Shown here one piece after another: positions 34,187 to 43,739 of a stretch of DNA of 54,708 bases (the stretch's first letter is position 1; every line of letters begins with the position of its first letter). The stretch covers positions 1 through 54,708 of the forward strand of contig CAUJHQ010000003.1 in the NCBI GenBank assembly GCA_963204815.1. The letters are read 5' to 3'. The position numbers and the translations under genes were made by a program. This DNA comes from Pseudomonadota bacterium (GTDB lineage Bacteria; Pseudomonadota; Gammaproteobacteria; Burkholderiales; Burkholderiaceae_C). Under the pieces are notes generated by a model. That model worked only from the letters and a program-made list of their open reading frames with translations, did no database searches and was not told the DNA's origin.

Positions 34187-35683
34187 ATGCCCGACAAGAA
34201 CTCGACCCCGGTGCTGGCCGCGGTGGACATGGGGTCGAACAGCTTCCGGCTCGAAATCGGACAGCTGGTGCACGGCCGCTACCGCCGTGTCGACTACGTG
34301 AAGGACACCGTGCGCCTGGGCGCCGGCCTCGACGCCGCCGGCATGCTCACCGGCGAGGCCGCCGAGCGCGGGCTCGAATGCCTGCGCCGCTTCTCGCAGC
34401 GGCTGGCCCAGCACGGCCCGAATGCGGTGCGCGCGGTGGCCACGCAGACGCTGCGCGAGGCGAAGAACCGCGACGCCTTCCTGCAGGTGGGCCAGGCGGC
34501 GCTGGGCCACCCGATCGAGGTGATCTCGGGCCGCGAGGAAGCGCGCCTGATCTACGCCGGCGTCGCCTTCCTGCAGCCGGCCGACGAGCCGCGGCTCGTC
34601 ATCGACATCGGCGGCCGCTCGACCGAACTGATCCTCGGCCGCGCGCGCACGCCGCAGGTGGCGGAGTCGTTCGCGGTCGGCTGCGTCAGCCTGACGATGC
34701 GCTTCTTCGAGGGCGGCCGCATCGACGCCGCCGCCTTCCGCGCCGCCCAGGTCGCCGCCGGCGCCGAGCTGGAAGAGGCGCTGGGGCTGTTCGCGCCCGG
34801 GCGCTGGCAGCAGGCGCTGGCGTCGTCGGGCACGGCGAGCGCGGTGTCGCAGCTGCTGATGGCGGCCGGCGTGTCCGACGGCCGCATCACGCCAGCCGGC
34901 CTGCGCTGGGCCATCGAGCGCTGCATCGAGGCCGGCCACATCGACCGCCTGGACCTGCCGGGCCTGAAGCCCGAGCGGCGCGCCGTGCTGCCCGGCGGGC
35001 TGGCGATCCTGTACACGCTGGCGGTGCAGTTCGGCATCGACACGCTATGGCCCGCCAAGGGCGCGCTGCGCCAGGGCGTCATCATCGACCTGCACGAGCG
35101 GCGCAGCGCGCCGCGCCGCGCCGGCGGCGACATGCGCGACCACACGGTGCGCGAGATGCAGGCGCGCTTCGGTGCCGACGCCGCGCAGGCGCGGCGCGTG
35201 GCGAGCGTGGCGCTGCCGCTCTTCGACGCCGTGCAGCCGCAGGCCGACGCCGAGACGCGGCGTGAGCTCGCCTGGGCCTGTGAGCTGCACGAGATCGGCC
35301 TCATGGTGTCGCACCACGACCACCACCGCCACAGCGCCTACGTGCTCGCGCACGCCGACGCGCCGGGCTTTTCGCAGAGCCAGCAGCGGCGCATCGGCGA
35401 CCTCGTGCTCGGCCAGCGCGGCGGGCTGCGCAAGGTGGAGCCGGCGCTGGCGAGCGAAGCCTTCGCGTGGCAGGTGCTGTGCCTGCGGCTGGCGGTGATC
35501 AAGTGCCACGCCCGCGCCGCCGTCGACCCGAACGCGCTGACGCTGCGCTCGCGCGGCCGCGAAGCGCTGCTGCGCTGGCCGGCGCACTGGGCGGAGACGC
35601 ACCCGCGCACGCTGTTCCTGCTGCAGGAAGAGATGCAGGCCTGGTCGCGCGGGGCGCCGCTGACGCTGCACCTGCCGCGCTGA
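34187..35683 (+). CDS. ppx: Exopolyphosphatase (Ppx/GppA family)
   Basis: Ppx removes terminal phosphates from polyphosphate; GppA relatives convert pppGpp to ppGpp. The protein (498 aa) begins [20 protein letters not shown], the ASKHA-type phosphate-1 loop, and has [15 protein letters not shown] with the second loop, where the second Gly-x-Gly-Ser position reads GGRSTE. The C-terminal HD-like helical region (about 320-498) contains [20 protein letters not shown]. Length fits Ppx. ATG 34187 is preceded 6 nt by CACAAT. ppk1 is in the same neighbourhood, facing this gene across a sensor kinase, which favours polyphosphate as substrate. Confidence 0.93.
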   Translation: MPDKNSTPVLAAVDMGSNSFRLEIGQLVHGRYRRVDYVKDTVRLGAGLDAAGMLTGEAAERGLECLRRFSQRLAQHGPNAVRAVATQTLREAKNRDAFLQVGQAALGHPIEVISGREEARLIYAGVAFLQPADEPRLVIDIGGRSTELILGRARTPQVAESFAVGCVSLTMRFFEGGRIDAAAFRAAQVAAGAELEEALGLFAPGRWQQALASSGTASAVSQLLMAAGVSDGRITPAGLRWAIERCIEAGHIDRLDLPGLKPERRAVLPGGLAILYTLAVQFGIDTLWPAKGALRQGVIIDLHERRSAPRRAGGDMRDHTVREMQARFGADAAQARRVASVALPLFDAVQPQADAETRRELAWACELHEIGLMVSHHDHHRHSAYVLAHADAPGFSQSQQRRIGDLVLGQRGGLRKVEPALASEAFAWQVLCLRLAVIKCHARAAVDPNALTLRSRGREALLRWPAHWAETHPRTLFLLQEEMQAWSRGAPLTLHLPR

Positions 35684-35707
35684 GCGGGCAGATCGGGGGG
35701 CCTGCCG

Positions 35708-38700
35708 CTACGCCGCCAGGCGCGGCGCGAGGGCGTCGACCAGCGACTTCAGCGCCTGCTCGAGTTCGCGCGCGCGGCGCGCCAGTTCGGCGCGCGGCGC
35801 GTCGGCCTGGTGGCCCAGCGCCTCCAGCTCGGCCGCCATCTCCTGCACCTCGACCGCGCCGATGGTGGCGCAGGCGCCGCGCAGCGAATGGGCCAGGCGG
35901 GCCAGCTCGCGCGGCGGCGCGCTGTCGGCGCCGTCGCGCAGCGCCGGCATGCCGGCGGCGTAGACGCCGACGAAGCGGCGCAGCACCGCGAGGTACAGCT
36001 CGGGCCGCAGGCCGGACTGGCGCAGGCCGCCGGCGGCGTCGAAGCCGGGCACGCCGCTGACCGCCTCGATGCCGGCCACGCCGCTGGCCGGCGCCGCGCT
36101 GGCTGGCGCGGCCGTGGGCGGCGCTGCGGCCGCCGCTGGCGCCGCGCGCTCCGGCAGCCAGCGCAGCAGCGCGGCGTACAGCGCCTGCGGGTCCACCGGC
36201 TTCACGAGGTGGTCGTTCATGCCGGCGGCCATGCAGGCCTGCCGGTCCTCGGCGAAGGCGTTGGCCGTCAGCGCCAGCACCGGCCAGTGCGCGCGACCGG
36301 GCAACGTGCGGATGGCACGCGTGGCGGCCAGGCCGTCCATCACCGGCATCTGCACGTCCATCAGCACGAGCGCGTAGTCGTTCGCGCCGGCCATGCGCAC
36401 GGCCTCGGCGCCGTCGGCGGCGACGTCGACACGCAGGCCGACGGCGTCGAGCAGCTCGACGGCGACGTCCTGGTTGACCGGGTTGTCCTCGGCCAGCAGC
36501 ACGCGCAGCCCGGCGGCGCGGCGGCGCAGCGCGGCTTCGGCGGCGCCGTCGTCGTCGTCGCTGGGGCGGCGCTGCGTGGCGGGCTGGTCGTGCGCCAGCA
36601 GGTCGAGCAGGCATTCGCGCAGCGCCGCTTCGGTGACCGGCTTGGCGAGCACGCGGTCGATGCCGGCGCCCGCGGCCAGCGCCTCCAGCTCGGCCACCTG
36701 GCGCGCGCTGGCGAGCACGAGCGCGCTGTCGCGGCCGGCGCCCTGGCGCAGGCGGCGCGCCAGTTCGAGGCCGTCCATGCCGGGCATCTGCCAGTCGAGC
36801 ACGACGACGTCGTACGGCGCGCCGTCGTCGGCGGCCGCGCTGGCCATCGCGAGCGCGGCGCTGGCGCTGGCGACGGCGTCGGTGCGCAGGCCGAGCTCGC
36901 CCATCAGCGAGCCGATGGCCAGGCGCGTCTCGGGCGCGTCGTCGACCAGCAGCCCGCGGCGGCCGGCGAACGGCGCCTCGCGGCCGGCCGGCGGCGCGGC
37001 GCCGGCCTGCGCCAGTTCGGCGCTGAACCAGAAGCGGCTGCCGGTGCCGGGCGTGCTCTCGGCGCCGACGCTGCCGCCCATCATCTCGGCGAGGCGGCGC
37101 GTGATCGCCAGGCCGAGGCCGGTGCCGCCGTAGCGCCGCGTCATCGAGCTGTCGGCCTGCTCGAAGGCCGTGAACAGCTGCGCCAGCTTCTCCGGCGCGA
37201 TGCCGACGCCGGTGTCGGTGACGTCGAAGCGCACGCGCCAGCCGTCCGGGCGCTCGACCTCGACGCCCGCCTGCAGCGTGACGCGGCCGCGTTCGGTGAA
37301 CTTGACCGCGTTGGCCAGCAGGTTCAGCAGCGCCTGCGACAGCCGCATCGGGTCGCCGCGCAGGCGCGGCGGCAGCGTGTCCACGCGCACGTCGATCTCC
37401 AGGCCCTTCTCGCGCGCCTTGTCGGCGACGAGCGCGACGGTGCGCGAGATCACCTCGCCGGGCGCGAAGTCGACCGCCTCCAGCGCGAGCTTGCCGGCCT
37501 CGATCTTGGACAGGTCGAGGATGTCGTTGATGATCTCCAGCAGGTGGTGCGCGGCATCGGTGATCTTGGCCAGGCGCGCGCGCTGCTGCGGCGCCTGCAG
37601 CTCGCGCGCCAGCAGGTGCGTGACGCCGATGATGGCGTTCATCGGCGTGCGGATCTCGTGGCTCATGTTGGCGAGGAAGGCGCTCTTGGCCTGGCTCGCC
37701 TGCTCGGCGCGGTCGCGCGACAGCGTCAGCGCGTCGTTGAGCTCGCGCAGGCGCTGCTCGGCGCGCCGCGCCTCGGTGACGTCGGTGGCCAGCGCGAAGA
37801 AGCCCTGCACCTGGCCGTCGCGCAGGTCGGGCACGTACTGCAGCCAGGTCACCCGTTCGACGCCATCCGCGCCGGCCCACCGGTGCTCGAAGTTGCGCGG
37901 CTCGCCGCGCAGCACCGCCAGCACGTGCGGCTCGTTGTGGGCCGCGGTCTCCGCGCCCAGCACATCGGCATAGCTGCGGCCGATGACATCGGCGGGCTCG
38001 ACCTGCCACCACTCGCAGAAATAGCGGTTGACGAAGCGGCAGCGCGCTTCGCGGTCCCAGTAGCTCAGGCGACCGGGCACGCTGTCGGCGATCAGGCGCG
38101 AGCGCTTCTCGGCGACGACGAGCGCCTGGTTGGCGGCGGCCAGGCGGCGCTCGGCGCGCTGGCTCTCGCTGACGTCGATGGCGAAGACATACCAGCCGAC
38201 CACCTCGCCGTGCGGCCGGTCGGGCAGGCGGTGGACCGCGAAGTCGCCTTCACGGCCGCCGGTGCCGGTCATCCGCACGTGGCCCGTGAAGGCCTGGCCG
38301 GCGACCGCCCGCTGGATGTCGGCGTTGTGCTCGGCCGCGAACACCGGGCCCAGCACTTCTTCGACCGTACGGCCGAGCACCTCGGCCTCGCGCAGGCCGA
38401 ACCATTCGAGGTAGGCGCGGTTGGCGAAGCGCAGCCGGCGCTCGCGCGTCCAGTACGCGATCAGCGTGGGCTGGTGGTCGGCCACGGTGCGCATGAAGGC
38501 GTCGGACTCGCCGAGCGCGGCGAGCGCGCGCTGCAGTTCGGCGGTGCGCTCGACGACGCGTGCCTCCAGGTCCTGCTGCTGGCGCGCCAGCGCGTCCTCG
38601 GCATGGCGCCGCTCGGTCACGTCGGCGAACGAGACGACGGCGCCGACGAGCGAGCGGCCTTCTTCGTCGTGCACCGGCACCGCGTTGGTCTGCAGCCAGA

Positions 38701-39994
38701 CGGTGCGGCCGTCGTCGGCGCGCACGTAGCCGAGCACGGCACCGTGCTGCGGCTGGCCGGTGGCGTAGACGCGCGCCAGCGGCATCTCTTCGATCGGGAT
38801 GGGGGTGCCGTCGGCGCGCAGCACGTGCCAGGCCGCCATCGCGGCGCGCGAGGCCGACATCTGCGCCTGCGTGACGCCCAGGATGCGCTCGGCCGCCGGG
38901 TTGCAGCCCAGCGCCTGGGCGCGGTGGTCGAAGATGATGACGCCCTCGCTGAGCGCAGTGACCATCGAGCGGTAGTGCGCCGCGCTCGTGCTCATCGCCT
39001 GCTCGACGCGGCGCAGCGGCGTGATGTCGGTCCAGATCAGCACCGCGCCGCCGCGCTCGGTGCGCAGCGGCACCGCCAGCAGCGTGAAGTGGCGCAGCAC
39101 GCTGCCGATGGGGCACGCCAGTTCGGTGCGATGCGATGGCGCGCGCCCTTCGAGCACGGCGCGCAGCCCGGCGGCGACGTCGTCGCGCGAGGTGGCCGAC
39201 GCCCCCAGCGCCGGCCCGGACACGGCCAGGAAGTCGGCGCCCTCGGCGACCGCCGTCACCGCGGCATGCTCGACGTGCAGCGACGCGAACGCGCGCCAGG
39301 CGGCGTTCATCGCGATCACGCGGCCGGCGCGGTCGAGCACGACCATCGCGTTGGGCACCGAGTCCTCGATCGCGCGCACGAGGCGCGTCGACTCGAGCAG
39401 CCGCTCCTCGGTGCGGGCGCGCTCGGTGACGTCCTGCACCACCGCGATCAGCGCCTTGCGCCCGCGCACGAGGCCGCTGCTGACCTGCACCTCGACGAGG
39501 CGGCGCGTGCCGTCCGGGCGCATCACGTCGTACAGCGCGCCGCTCAGCTCGCCGCTGGCGTGCACGGTCGCGATGCCGGAGTGCAGGCGCTCGTGCTGCT
39601 CGGGGGCGACGAAGTCGGTGAGCGGCCGGCCTTCGATCTCGGCGACCGAGCGACCGCTGATCTCGGCCGCGCGCGGGTTGGCGAAGACGATGTTGCCGTC
39701 CTGCACGACGATGAGCGCCGAACCCGACTGCTCGATCAGCGCGCGGTAGCGGTCCTCGGTCTGGTGCAGCGCGGCCAGCGTGGCGGCGCGCAGCCGGTCG
39801 CCGCGCCACAGCCCGGCGATGACACCGGCCACCGCCAGCAGCAGGCCGACGACGAGGCCCTCGTAGCCATGCCCCTGCGTGAAGTCGACGCCGTAGTGCT
39901 CGAAGCCGACGAGCGCGAGGGCCAGCAGCACGCCCGCGAGGGCCACCGGCAGGTGCCACCCCTTGCGCTCACGCTCGCGACCCGACTGCACCAA
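35708..39994 (-). CDS. Multi-PAS hybrid sensor histidine kinase with two receivers and an HPt domain
   Basis: The 1428-residue membrane protein has two helices (about 14-31 and 44-63) and almost no periplasmic loop, so sensing is probably cytoplasmic. Five PAS-like modules follow (about 80-195, 203-325, 338-460, 497-610, 632-745). The HisKA domain has H779 in [12 protein letters not shown], and the ATPase has NAVKFTE, DTGVGI and GTGLGL. Receiver 1 has D1067 ([10 protein letters not shown]) and receiver 2 has D1213 ([11 protein letters not shown]). The HPt domain has H1369 ([10 protein letters not shown]). This is a full phosphorelay in one chain, with the output regulator elsewhere. The start is TTG 39994 or the adjacent GTG. 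SixA, which acts on HPt phosphohistidines, is the next gene upstream. Confidence 0.95.
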   Translation of the reverse strand: MVQSGRERERKGWHLPVALAGVLLALALVGFEHYGVDFTQGHGYEGLVVGLLLAVAGVIAGLWRGDRLRAATLAALHQTEDRYRALIEQSGSALIVVQDGNIVFANPRAAEISGRSVAEIEGRPLTDFVAPEQHERLHSGIATVHASGELSGALYDVMRPDGTRRLVEVQVSSGLVRGRKALIAVVQDVTERARTEERLLESTRLVRAIEDSVPNAMVVLDRAGRVIAMNAAWRAFASLHVEHAAVTAVAEGADFLAVSGPALGASATSRDDVAAGLRAVLEGRAPSHRTELACPIGSVLRHFTLLAVPLRTERGGAVLIWTDITPLRRVEQAMSTSAAHYRSMVTALSEGVIIFDHRAQALGCNPAAERILGVTQAQMSASRAAMAAWHVLRADGTPIPIEEMPLARVYATGQPQHGAVLGYVRADDGRTVWLQTNAVPVHDEEGRSLVGAVVSFADVTERRHAEDALARQQQDLEARVVERTAELQRALAALGESDAFMRTVADHQPTLIAYWTRERRLRFANRAYLEWFGLREAEVLGRTVEEVLGPVFAAEHNADIQRAVAGQAFTGHVRMTGTGGREGDFAVHRLPDRPHGEVVGWYVFAIDVSESQRAERRLAAANQALVVAEKRSRLIADSVPGRLSYWDREARCRFVNRYFCEWWQVEPADVIGRSYADVLGAETAAHNEPHVLAVLRGEPRNFEHRWAGADGVERVTWLQYVPDLRDGQVQGFFALATDVTEARRAEQRLRELNDALTLSRDRAEQASQAKSAFLANMSHEIRTPMNAIIGVTHLLARELQAPQQRARLAKITDAAHHLLEIINDILDLSKIEAGKLALEAVDFAPGEVISRTVALVADKAREKGLEIDVRVDTLPPRLRGDPMRLSQALLNLLANAVKFTERGRVTLQAGVEVERPDGWRVRFDVTDTGVGIAPEKLAQLFTAFEQADSSMTRRYGGTGLGLAITRRLAEMMGGSVGAESTPGTGSRFWFSAELAQAGAAPPAGREAPFAGRRGLLVDDAPETRLAIGSLMGELGLRTDAVASASAALAMASAAADDGAPYDVVVLDWQMPGMDGLELARRLRQGAGRDSALVLASARQVAELEALAAGAGIDRVLAKPVTEAALRECLLDLLAHDQPATQRRPSDDDDGAAEAALRRRAAGLRVLLAEDNPVNQDVAVELLDAVGLRVDVAADGAEAVRMAGANDYALVLMDVQMPVMDGLAATRAIRTLPGRAHWPVLALTANAFAEDRQACMAAGMNDHLVKPVDPQALYAALLRWLPERAAPAAAAAPPTAAPASAAPASGVAGIEAVSGVPGFDAAGGLRQSGLRPELYLAVLRRFVGVYAAGMPALRDGADSAPPRELARLAHSLRGACATIGAVEVQEMAAELEALGHQADAPRAELARRARELEQALKSLVDALAPRLAA

Positions 39995-40091
39995 GACCCG
40001 CTGCTCCGTGCCCGCCGCCTGGCGGGCCTGACGGTCGCATTGTCACGGATGAGCGGGTCCGCCCCTTTCTCGCCGCCCCGAGGCCCCGGGT

Positions 40092-40553
40092 TCAGGCGAG
40101 TTCGGGCGCGATGGCGGCGTGCAGCACCACCTGCATCTGGCCGTCCCGCTCGCGCGCGCGCAGCCAGCACAGGCCGCCCTTGCGCACCGGCCAGGCCTGC
40201 GCCTGCCCCGAGAGCAGGTAGGCCGCCGCCAGCCCGAGCGCCGGCTGGTGGCCGACGACGAGCACCGGCTCGCGCGCGTCGGGCCAGCGCACGGCGTGCA
40301 GCAGCGCGTCGACCGTGGCCCCGGGCGCGAGCGCCGGCAGCGTCTTCGTCTTGCGGTCGAGCGCGGCGGCGGTCTCGCGGCAGCGCCGCGCCGGGCTGAC
40401 CAGCACCTTCGTCGACTCGGGCAGGTGGCGGTTCAGCCAGGCGGCCATGCGCTGCGCCTGGCGCTCGCCCTTGGGCGTGAGCGGGCGGTCGAGATCGTCC
40501 TGGCCGTCGCGCGCGTCGAAGGCCTCGGCGTGGCGCCAGAGGATCAGGTCCAC
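40092..40553 (-). CDS. sixA: Phosphohistidine phosphatase SixA
   Basis: SixA is a small histidine-phosphatase-fold enzyme that in E. coli dephosphorylates the HPt domain of ArcB (and a PTS component). The protein (153 aa) begins MDLILWRHAEAFDARDG, with the RHG-like motif (R7, H8). It contains LTPKGERQAQRMAAWLNRHL, the SPARRCRETAAAL segment and the second catalytic His in VLVVGHQPALG. The GTG start at 40553 overlaps the ppk1 end by 10 nt, so it is translated with ppk1. The next gene downstream is a kinase with an HPt domain. Confidence 0.93.
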   Translation of the reverse strand: MDLILWRHAEAFDARDGQDDLDRPLTPKGERQAQRMAAWLNRHLPESTKVLVSPARRCRETAAALDRKTKTLPALAPGATVDALLHAVRWPDAREPVLVVGHQPALGLAAAYLLSGQAQAWPVRKGGLCWLRARERDGQMQVVLHAAIAPELA

Positions 40554-42613
40554 GCCGTGCCTCCGCCGTAGCGCTGCATCAGCGCCCGCTGCGCGCTCAC
40601 GCCCTCTTCGGCGACGCGGCGGTAGCGGCCGTCGGCGTCGAGCGCCCAGGCGTCCAGCGTGTCGTGCAGGTAGGGCACGAGCGCCTCGTCGATGACGCGC
40701 TGGCGCAGCGCGGGGTCGCGCACCGGCCACGCGATCTCGATGCGGCGGAACATGTTGCGCCCCATCCAGTCGGCGCTGCTGAGGTACAGCGCCTCGTCGG
40801 CGTCGCCCTCGCCCCATCGGAAGTACATCACCCGCGTGTGCTCGAGGAAGCGGCCGACGACGCTGCGCACGCGGATGCGCTCGCTGACGCCGGGCCGCCC
40901 CGGCGGCAGCATGCAGGCCCCGCGCACGATGAGGTCGATCGACGCGCCGGCCTGCCCGGCCTGCAGCAGCGCATCGATGAGGGCGGTGTCGGTGAGCGCG
41001 TTGACCTTGACGACGATGCGCGCCGGCCGCCCGGCGCGCGCCGCGTCCGCCACCTGGCCGATGTGGCGCAGCAGCCGGCGGTGCAGCACGAAGGGCGCGG
41101 TCAGCAGGTGCTGCGGCGCCTTCACGCGCGCCTGGCTGGCGAGCTGCAGGAACACCGCGTCGGCGTCGGCGGTGAGGCCGGGGTCCGCCGTCAGCGTGCC
41201 GATGTCGGTGTACAGGCGCGCGGTGCGCGGGTTGTAGTTGCCGGTGGACAGGTGCAGGTAGCGCCGCAGGCGCGTGCCCTCGCGCCGCGTGACGAGCATC
41301 AGCTTGGCGTGCGTCTTCAGGCCGACGATGCCGTAGACCACCTGCGCGCCGACCGCCTCCAGCCGCTCGGCCCAGTTGATGTTGGCCTCCTCGTCGAAGC
41401 GCGCCTTCAGCTCGACGACGACCATCACCTCCTTGCCGCGGCGTGCCGCCTCGATCAGCAGGTCCATCAGCACGCTCTGGCTGCCGGTGCGGTAGATGGT
41501 CTGCTTGATCGCCAGCACGTCGGGGTCGTGCACCGCCTCGCGCAGGAACTGCACCACCGGCTCGAAGCTCTCGAAGGGGTGGTGCAGCAGCAGGTCGCCT
41601 TCGCGCAGGCGCTCGAAGATCGACTGCCCGCGCGGCAGGCTCTGCTCCGGCCAGCGCGGCTCGAACGGCGGGAAGCGCAGCGCGTCGCCGCTGGCCTGGT
41701 CGATCAGCTGCGTCAGGCGCACCAGGTTGACCGGCCCGTTGACCTTGTAGAGCGAAGCCTCGGGCAGCGCGAACTGCTCGAGCAGGAAGTCCGACAGCTC
41801 GCGCGGGCAGCTGTTCACCACCTCGAGCCGGATCGCCTGCCCGAAGTGGCGCGTGGTGAGGCCGCTGCGCAGCGCCTGGCGCAGGTTCTGCACGTCGCCC
41901 TCGTCGACCTCGAGGTCGGAATCGCGCGTGACGCGGAACTGCGAGAAGGACTCCACCGTGCGGCCCGCGAACAGCTCGTCGAGGTGGGCGCGGATCACGC
42001 TGGTCAGCAGCACGAAACCCTGCGCGCCGCCGCACAGTTCGGCCGGCAGGCGGATCACGCGCGGCAGCACGCGCGGCACCTTGACGATGGCGATCGAGTT
42101 CTCGCGCCCGAAGGCGTCGCGGCCGCCCAGGCGGGCGATGAAGTTCAGGCTCTTGTTGGCGACCAGCGGGAACGGGTGGCTCGGGTCCAGGCTCACCGGC
42201 ACCAGCAGCGGCCGCACCTGGGTCTCGAAGAAGCGCGCCACCCAGGCGCGCTGGGCGGCGTCGCGCTCGGCGTGGTTGAGGATCAGGATGCCTTCGCGCT
42301 GCAGCGCCGGCATCAGCTCTTCGTTGAAGAGCGCGTACTGCTCGTCGATCAGCTCGTGCGCCACCGCCGCCAGCGCCGTGACGGCGGCGTTGGCGCCCGA
42401 GGCCTTGGCCTGCTCGATGACATCGGCCAGCCGCACCTCGAAGAACTCGTCGAGGTTCGACGAGACGATCGTCAGGTAGCGCAGGCGCTCCAGCAGCGGC
42501 ACGTCGGCGCGGCGCGCCTGCGCCAGCACGCGGCGGTTGAACTGCAGGATGGAGCGTTCGCGGTCGAGCAGCGCGGTTGCGGCGGCTTCGTCGGCACGCG
42601 GTTCTTCGATCAT
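40544..42613 (-). CDS. ppk1: Polyphosphate kinase 1
   Basis: Ppk1 makes polyphosphate from ATP through a phosphohistidine. The protein (689 aa) matches the family length. It opens LLDRERSILQFNRRVLAQA, has the segment VPVSLDPSHPFPLVANKSLN, and carries the active-site histidine in YLHLSTGNYNPRTARLYTDI (the family usually has LGTGNYN; one Gly is Ser here). The C-terminal domains include DWMGRNMFRRIEIAWPV. A Pho box and a -10 lie directly upstream, with the -10 only 6 nt from the ATG. sixA is coupled downstream, and ppx lies beyond the sensor kinase. Confidence 0.97.
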   Translation of the reverse strand: MIEEPRADEAAATALLDRERSILQFNRRVLAQARRADVPLLERLRYLTIVSSNLDEFFEVRLADVIEQAKASGANAAVTALAAVAHELIDEQYALFNEELMPALQREGILILNHAERDAAQRAWVARFFETQVRPLLVPVSLDPSHPFPLVANKSLNFIARLGGRDAFGRENSIAIVKVPRVLPRVIRLPAELCGGAQGFVLLTSVIRAHLDELFAGRTVESFSQFRVTRDSDLEVDEGDVQNLRQALRSGLTTRHFGQAIRLEVVNSCPRELSDFLLEQFALPEASLYKVNGPVNLVRLTQLIDQASGDALRFPPFEPRWPEQSLPRGQSIFERLREGDLLLHHPFESFEPVVQFLREAVHDPDVLAIKQTIYRTGSQSVLMDLLIEAARRGKEVMVVVELKARFDEEANINWAERLEAVGAQVVYGIVGLKTHAKLMLVTRREGTRLRRYLHLSTGNYNPRTARLYTDIGTLTADPGLTADADAVFLQLASQARVKAPQHLLTAPFVLHRRLLRHIGQVADAARAGRPARIVVKVNALTDTALIDALLQAGQAGASIDLIVRGACMLPPGRPGVSERIRVRSVVGRFLEHTRVMYFRWGEGDADEALYLSSADWMGRNMFRRIEIAWPVRDPALRQRVIDEALVPYLHDTLDAWALDADGRYRRVAEEGVSAQRALMQRYGGGTAWT

Positions 42614-42619
42614 CCGCGC

Positions 42620-42653
42620 AGTTTATGGAGGCTGCGCGACGGTTTCATGACAA
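42620..42653 (-). promoter_or_regulatory. Probable Pho box and -10 of ppk1-sixA
   Basis: On the minus strand TTGTCAT, spacer GAAA, CCGTCGC (42653-42636) resembles the PhoB box CTGTCAT-N4-CTGTCAT, with 6 of 7 and 4 of 7 matches. Ten nt later comes TAAACT (42625-42620), then 6 nt to the ATG. The 10-nt gap between box and -10 is the spacing of PhoB-activated promoters, in which the box replaces the -35. Confidence 0.55.
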
Positions 42654-42731
42654 GGATCCATCCCTCAACGGCAGGAGGCCGCCGCGGCCGCTGCGCGCTA
42701 TGCTGAGCGCCCCAGGCTGGAGAGGCACGCG

Positions 42732-43268
42732 ATGAACTCGATCAACCGACCGCGCCAGGACCCACCGAAGTCGGTCGATGCAGCCTTCCTCGCGGCCTTC
42801 CGGGACCAGACGGTCGAGGACTTCTGCGCCAAGAGCAAGGAGGCCGGCCGCTTCAGCGTCGGGGACAGCGACAACCACTGCGCCCACTTCGTCAGCCACG
42901 CGCTCGGGTTCAGGTTCGGCGCACTGTGCCTGAGCGAGAAGTACTTCGGCGCCGAAGGCCGCTCGATGCGCGTCGACGAGATCTTCACCTGGTGCCCGGA
43001 TCGCGGGCCGTGGGCCAGCCGGCCGAAGACGCTGGACCCCTGCCTGATCTTCGCGACCCTCAAGAACAACGTGATGACGCCCAAGAAGGGCCTGGTCGAG
43101 ATGGGGCAGAGCCGGTTCAAGCATGTCGGCATCTGGCTCAAGGGGGCGGCCTGGAACTACCACAACGGCCGCACGGGCCCGGAGGGGGTCGTCGAAGACG
43201 GCGAACACTTCTTCCTGAACCTCTACGGCCCGAACACCGTGTGCTTCTACGGGTCGTTCCCGGCCTGA
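42732..43268 (+). CDS. Uncharacterised protein with NlpC/P60 or CHAP-like cysteine hydrolase features
   Basis: I do not recognise the family firmly. The 178-residue protein has no signal peptide or membrane segment. The stretch SDNHCAHFVSHALGF places C50 at the start of a helix with C-x2-F-V, as in NlpC/P60 and CHAP peptidases. The later KHVGIWLKGAAWNYHN gives H131 followed by V-G-I-W, the second catalytic element, with N142 or H144 as possible third residue. A ribosome site GGAGAGG (42719-42725) precedes the ATG. A small secreted protein is encoded 16 nt downstream. A cytoplasmic cell-wall amidase next to a periplasmic partner is the arrangement of secreted amidase effectors and their immunity proteins; no secretion genes are in the window. 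Confidence 0.6.
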   Translation: MNSINRPRQDPPKSVDAAFLAAFRDQTVEDFCAKSKEAGRFSVGDSDNHCAHFVSHALGFRFGALCLSEKYFGAEGRSMRVDEIFTWCPDRGPWASRPKTLDPCLIFATLKNNVMTPKKGLVEMGQSRFKHVGIWLKGAAWNYHNGRTGPEGVVEDGEHFFLNLYGPNTVCFYGSFPA

Positions 43269-43284
43269 GATGGGAGAGGCCTCG

Positions 43285-43719
43285 ATGCGCCGCGCCGCTG
43301 CCGTCCTGCTGGTGGCGTGCGCCGCCGCCCTGCCGTCACGCGCCGCCGAAGGGCAGGCACTCGGCCCCGGCGACGCGCGCTTCGATCAGGTGCTGACCCG
43401 CCTGCTGAGCCACGGCCAGCGGCGCATACCGAACCGGCCGTCGTGCCCGACCCCGCGCGCCGGCGATACGGCGGCGCGCAGCGTGACCGTCGCCGAGGCG
43501 CTCGCCGGCGCGATCCGGCGCGAGGGTGAAGGCGCCGGCGCGCTGCAGTTGCGTTTGCGCTGCCACCCGGCCGGTGGCTCCCGGCGCGTCGACGAGTGCC
43601 GGCTGCTCGTCAGCGCGGTCGATGGCGGCGACGAATCGAGCGCCGGTCTGTCCTTCGAGACGCCGCGCGACAGTGCCGCCGTCGTGTGGCCCAGCGTGCG
43701 CTGTGTGCTGACCCCCTGA
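43285..43719 (+). CDS. Small secreted Cys-containing protein, possible immunity partner
   Basis: The 144-residue protein has a clear signal peptide (MRRAAAVLLVACAAALPSRA, cleavage near AEG). The mature part contains four cysteines (PSCP, LRCHP, DECRLL and VRCVLTP), suggesting two disulfides in the periplasm. It shows no catalytic motif I know. GGGAGAGG at 43273-43280 precedes ATG 43285 by a few bases and favours it over ATG 43270. It follows the putative cysteine hydrolase gene closely on the same strand, then meets polA tail to tail. An immunity or inhibitor role is inference from gene order and export only. Confidence 0.6.
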   Translation: MRRAAAVLLVACAAALPSRAAEGQALGPGDARFDQVLTRLLSHGQRRIPNRPSCPTPRAGDTAARSVTVAEALAGAIRREGEGAGALQLRLRCHPAGGSRRVDECRLLVSAVDGGDESSAGLSFETPRDSAAVVWPSVRCVLTP

Positions 43720-43739
43720 AGCGCGGCGCGCCGGCGGCG

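Noticed and set aside
35810..40399. A 1529-codon open frame on the plus strand opposite the sensor kinase
   Set aside because: It is the antisense shadow of the kinase gene and sixA; its composition is His/Arg/Gln-rich without any domain, and the opposite strand has clear motifs throughout.
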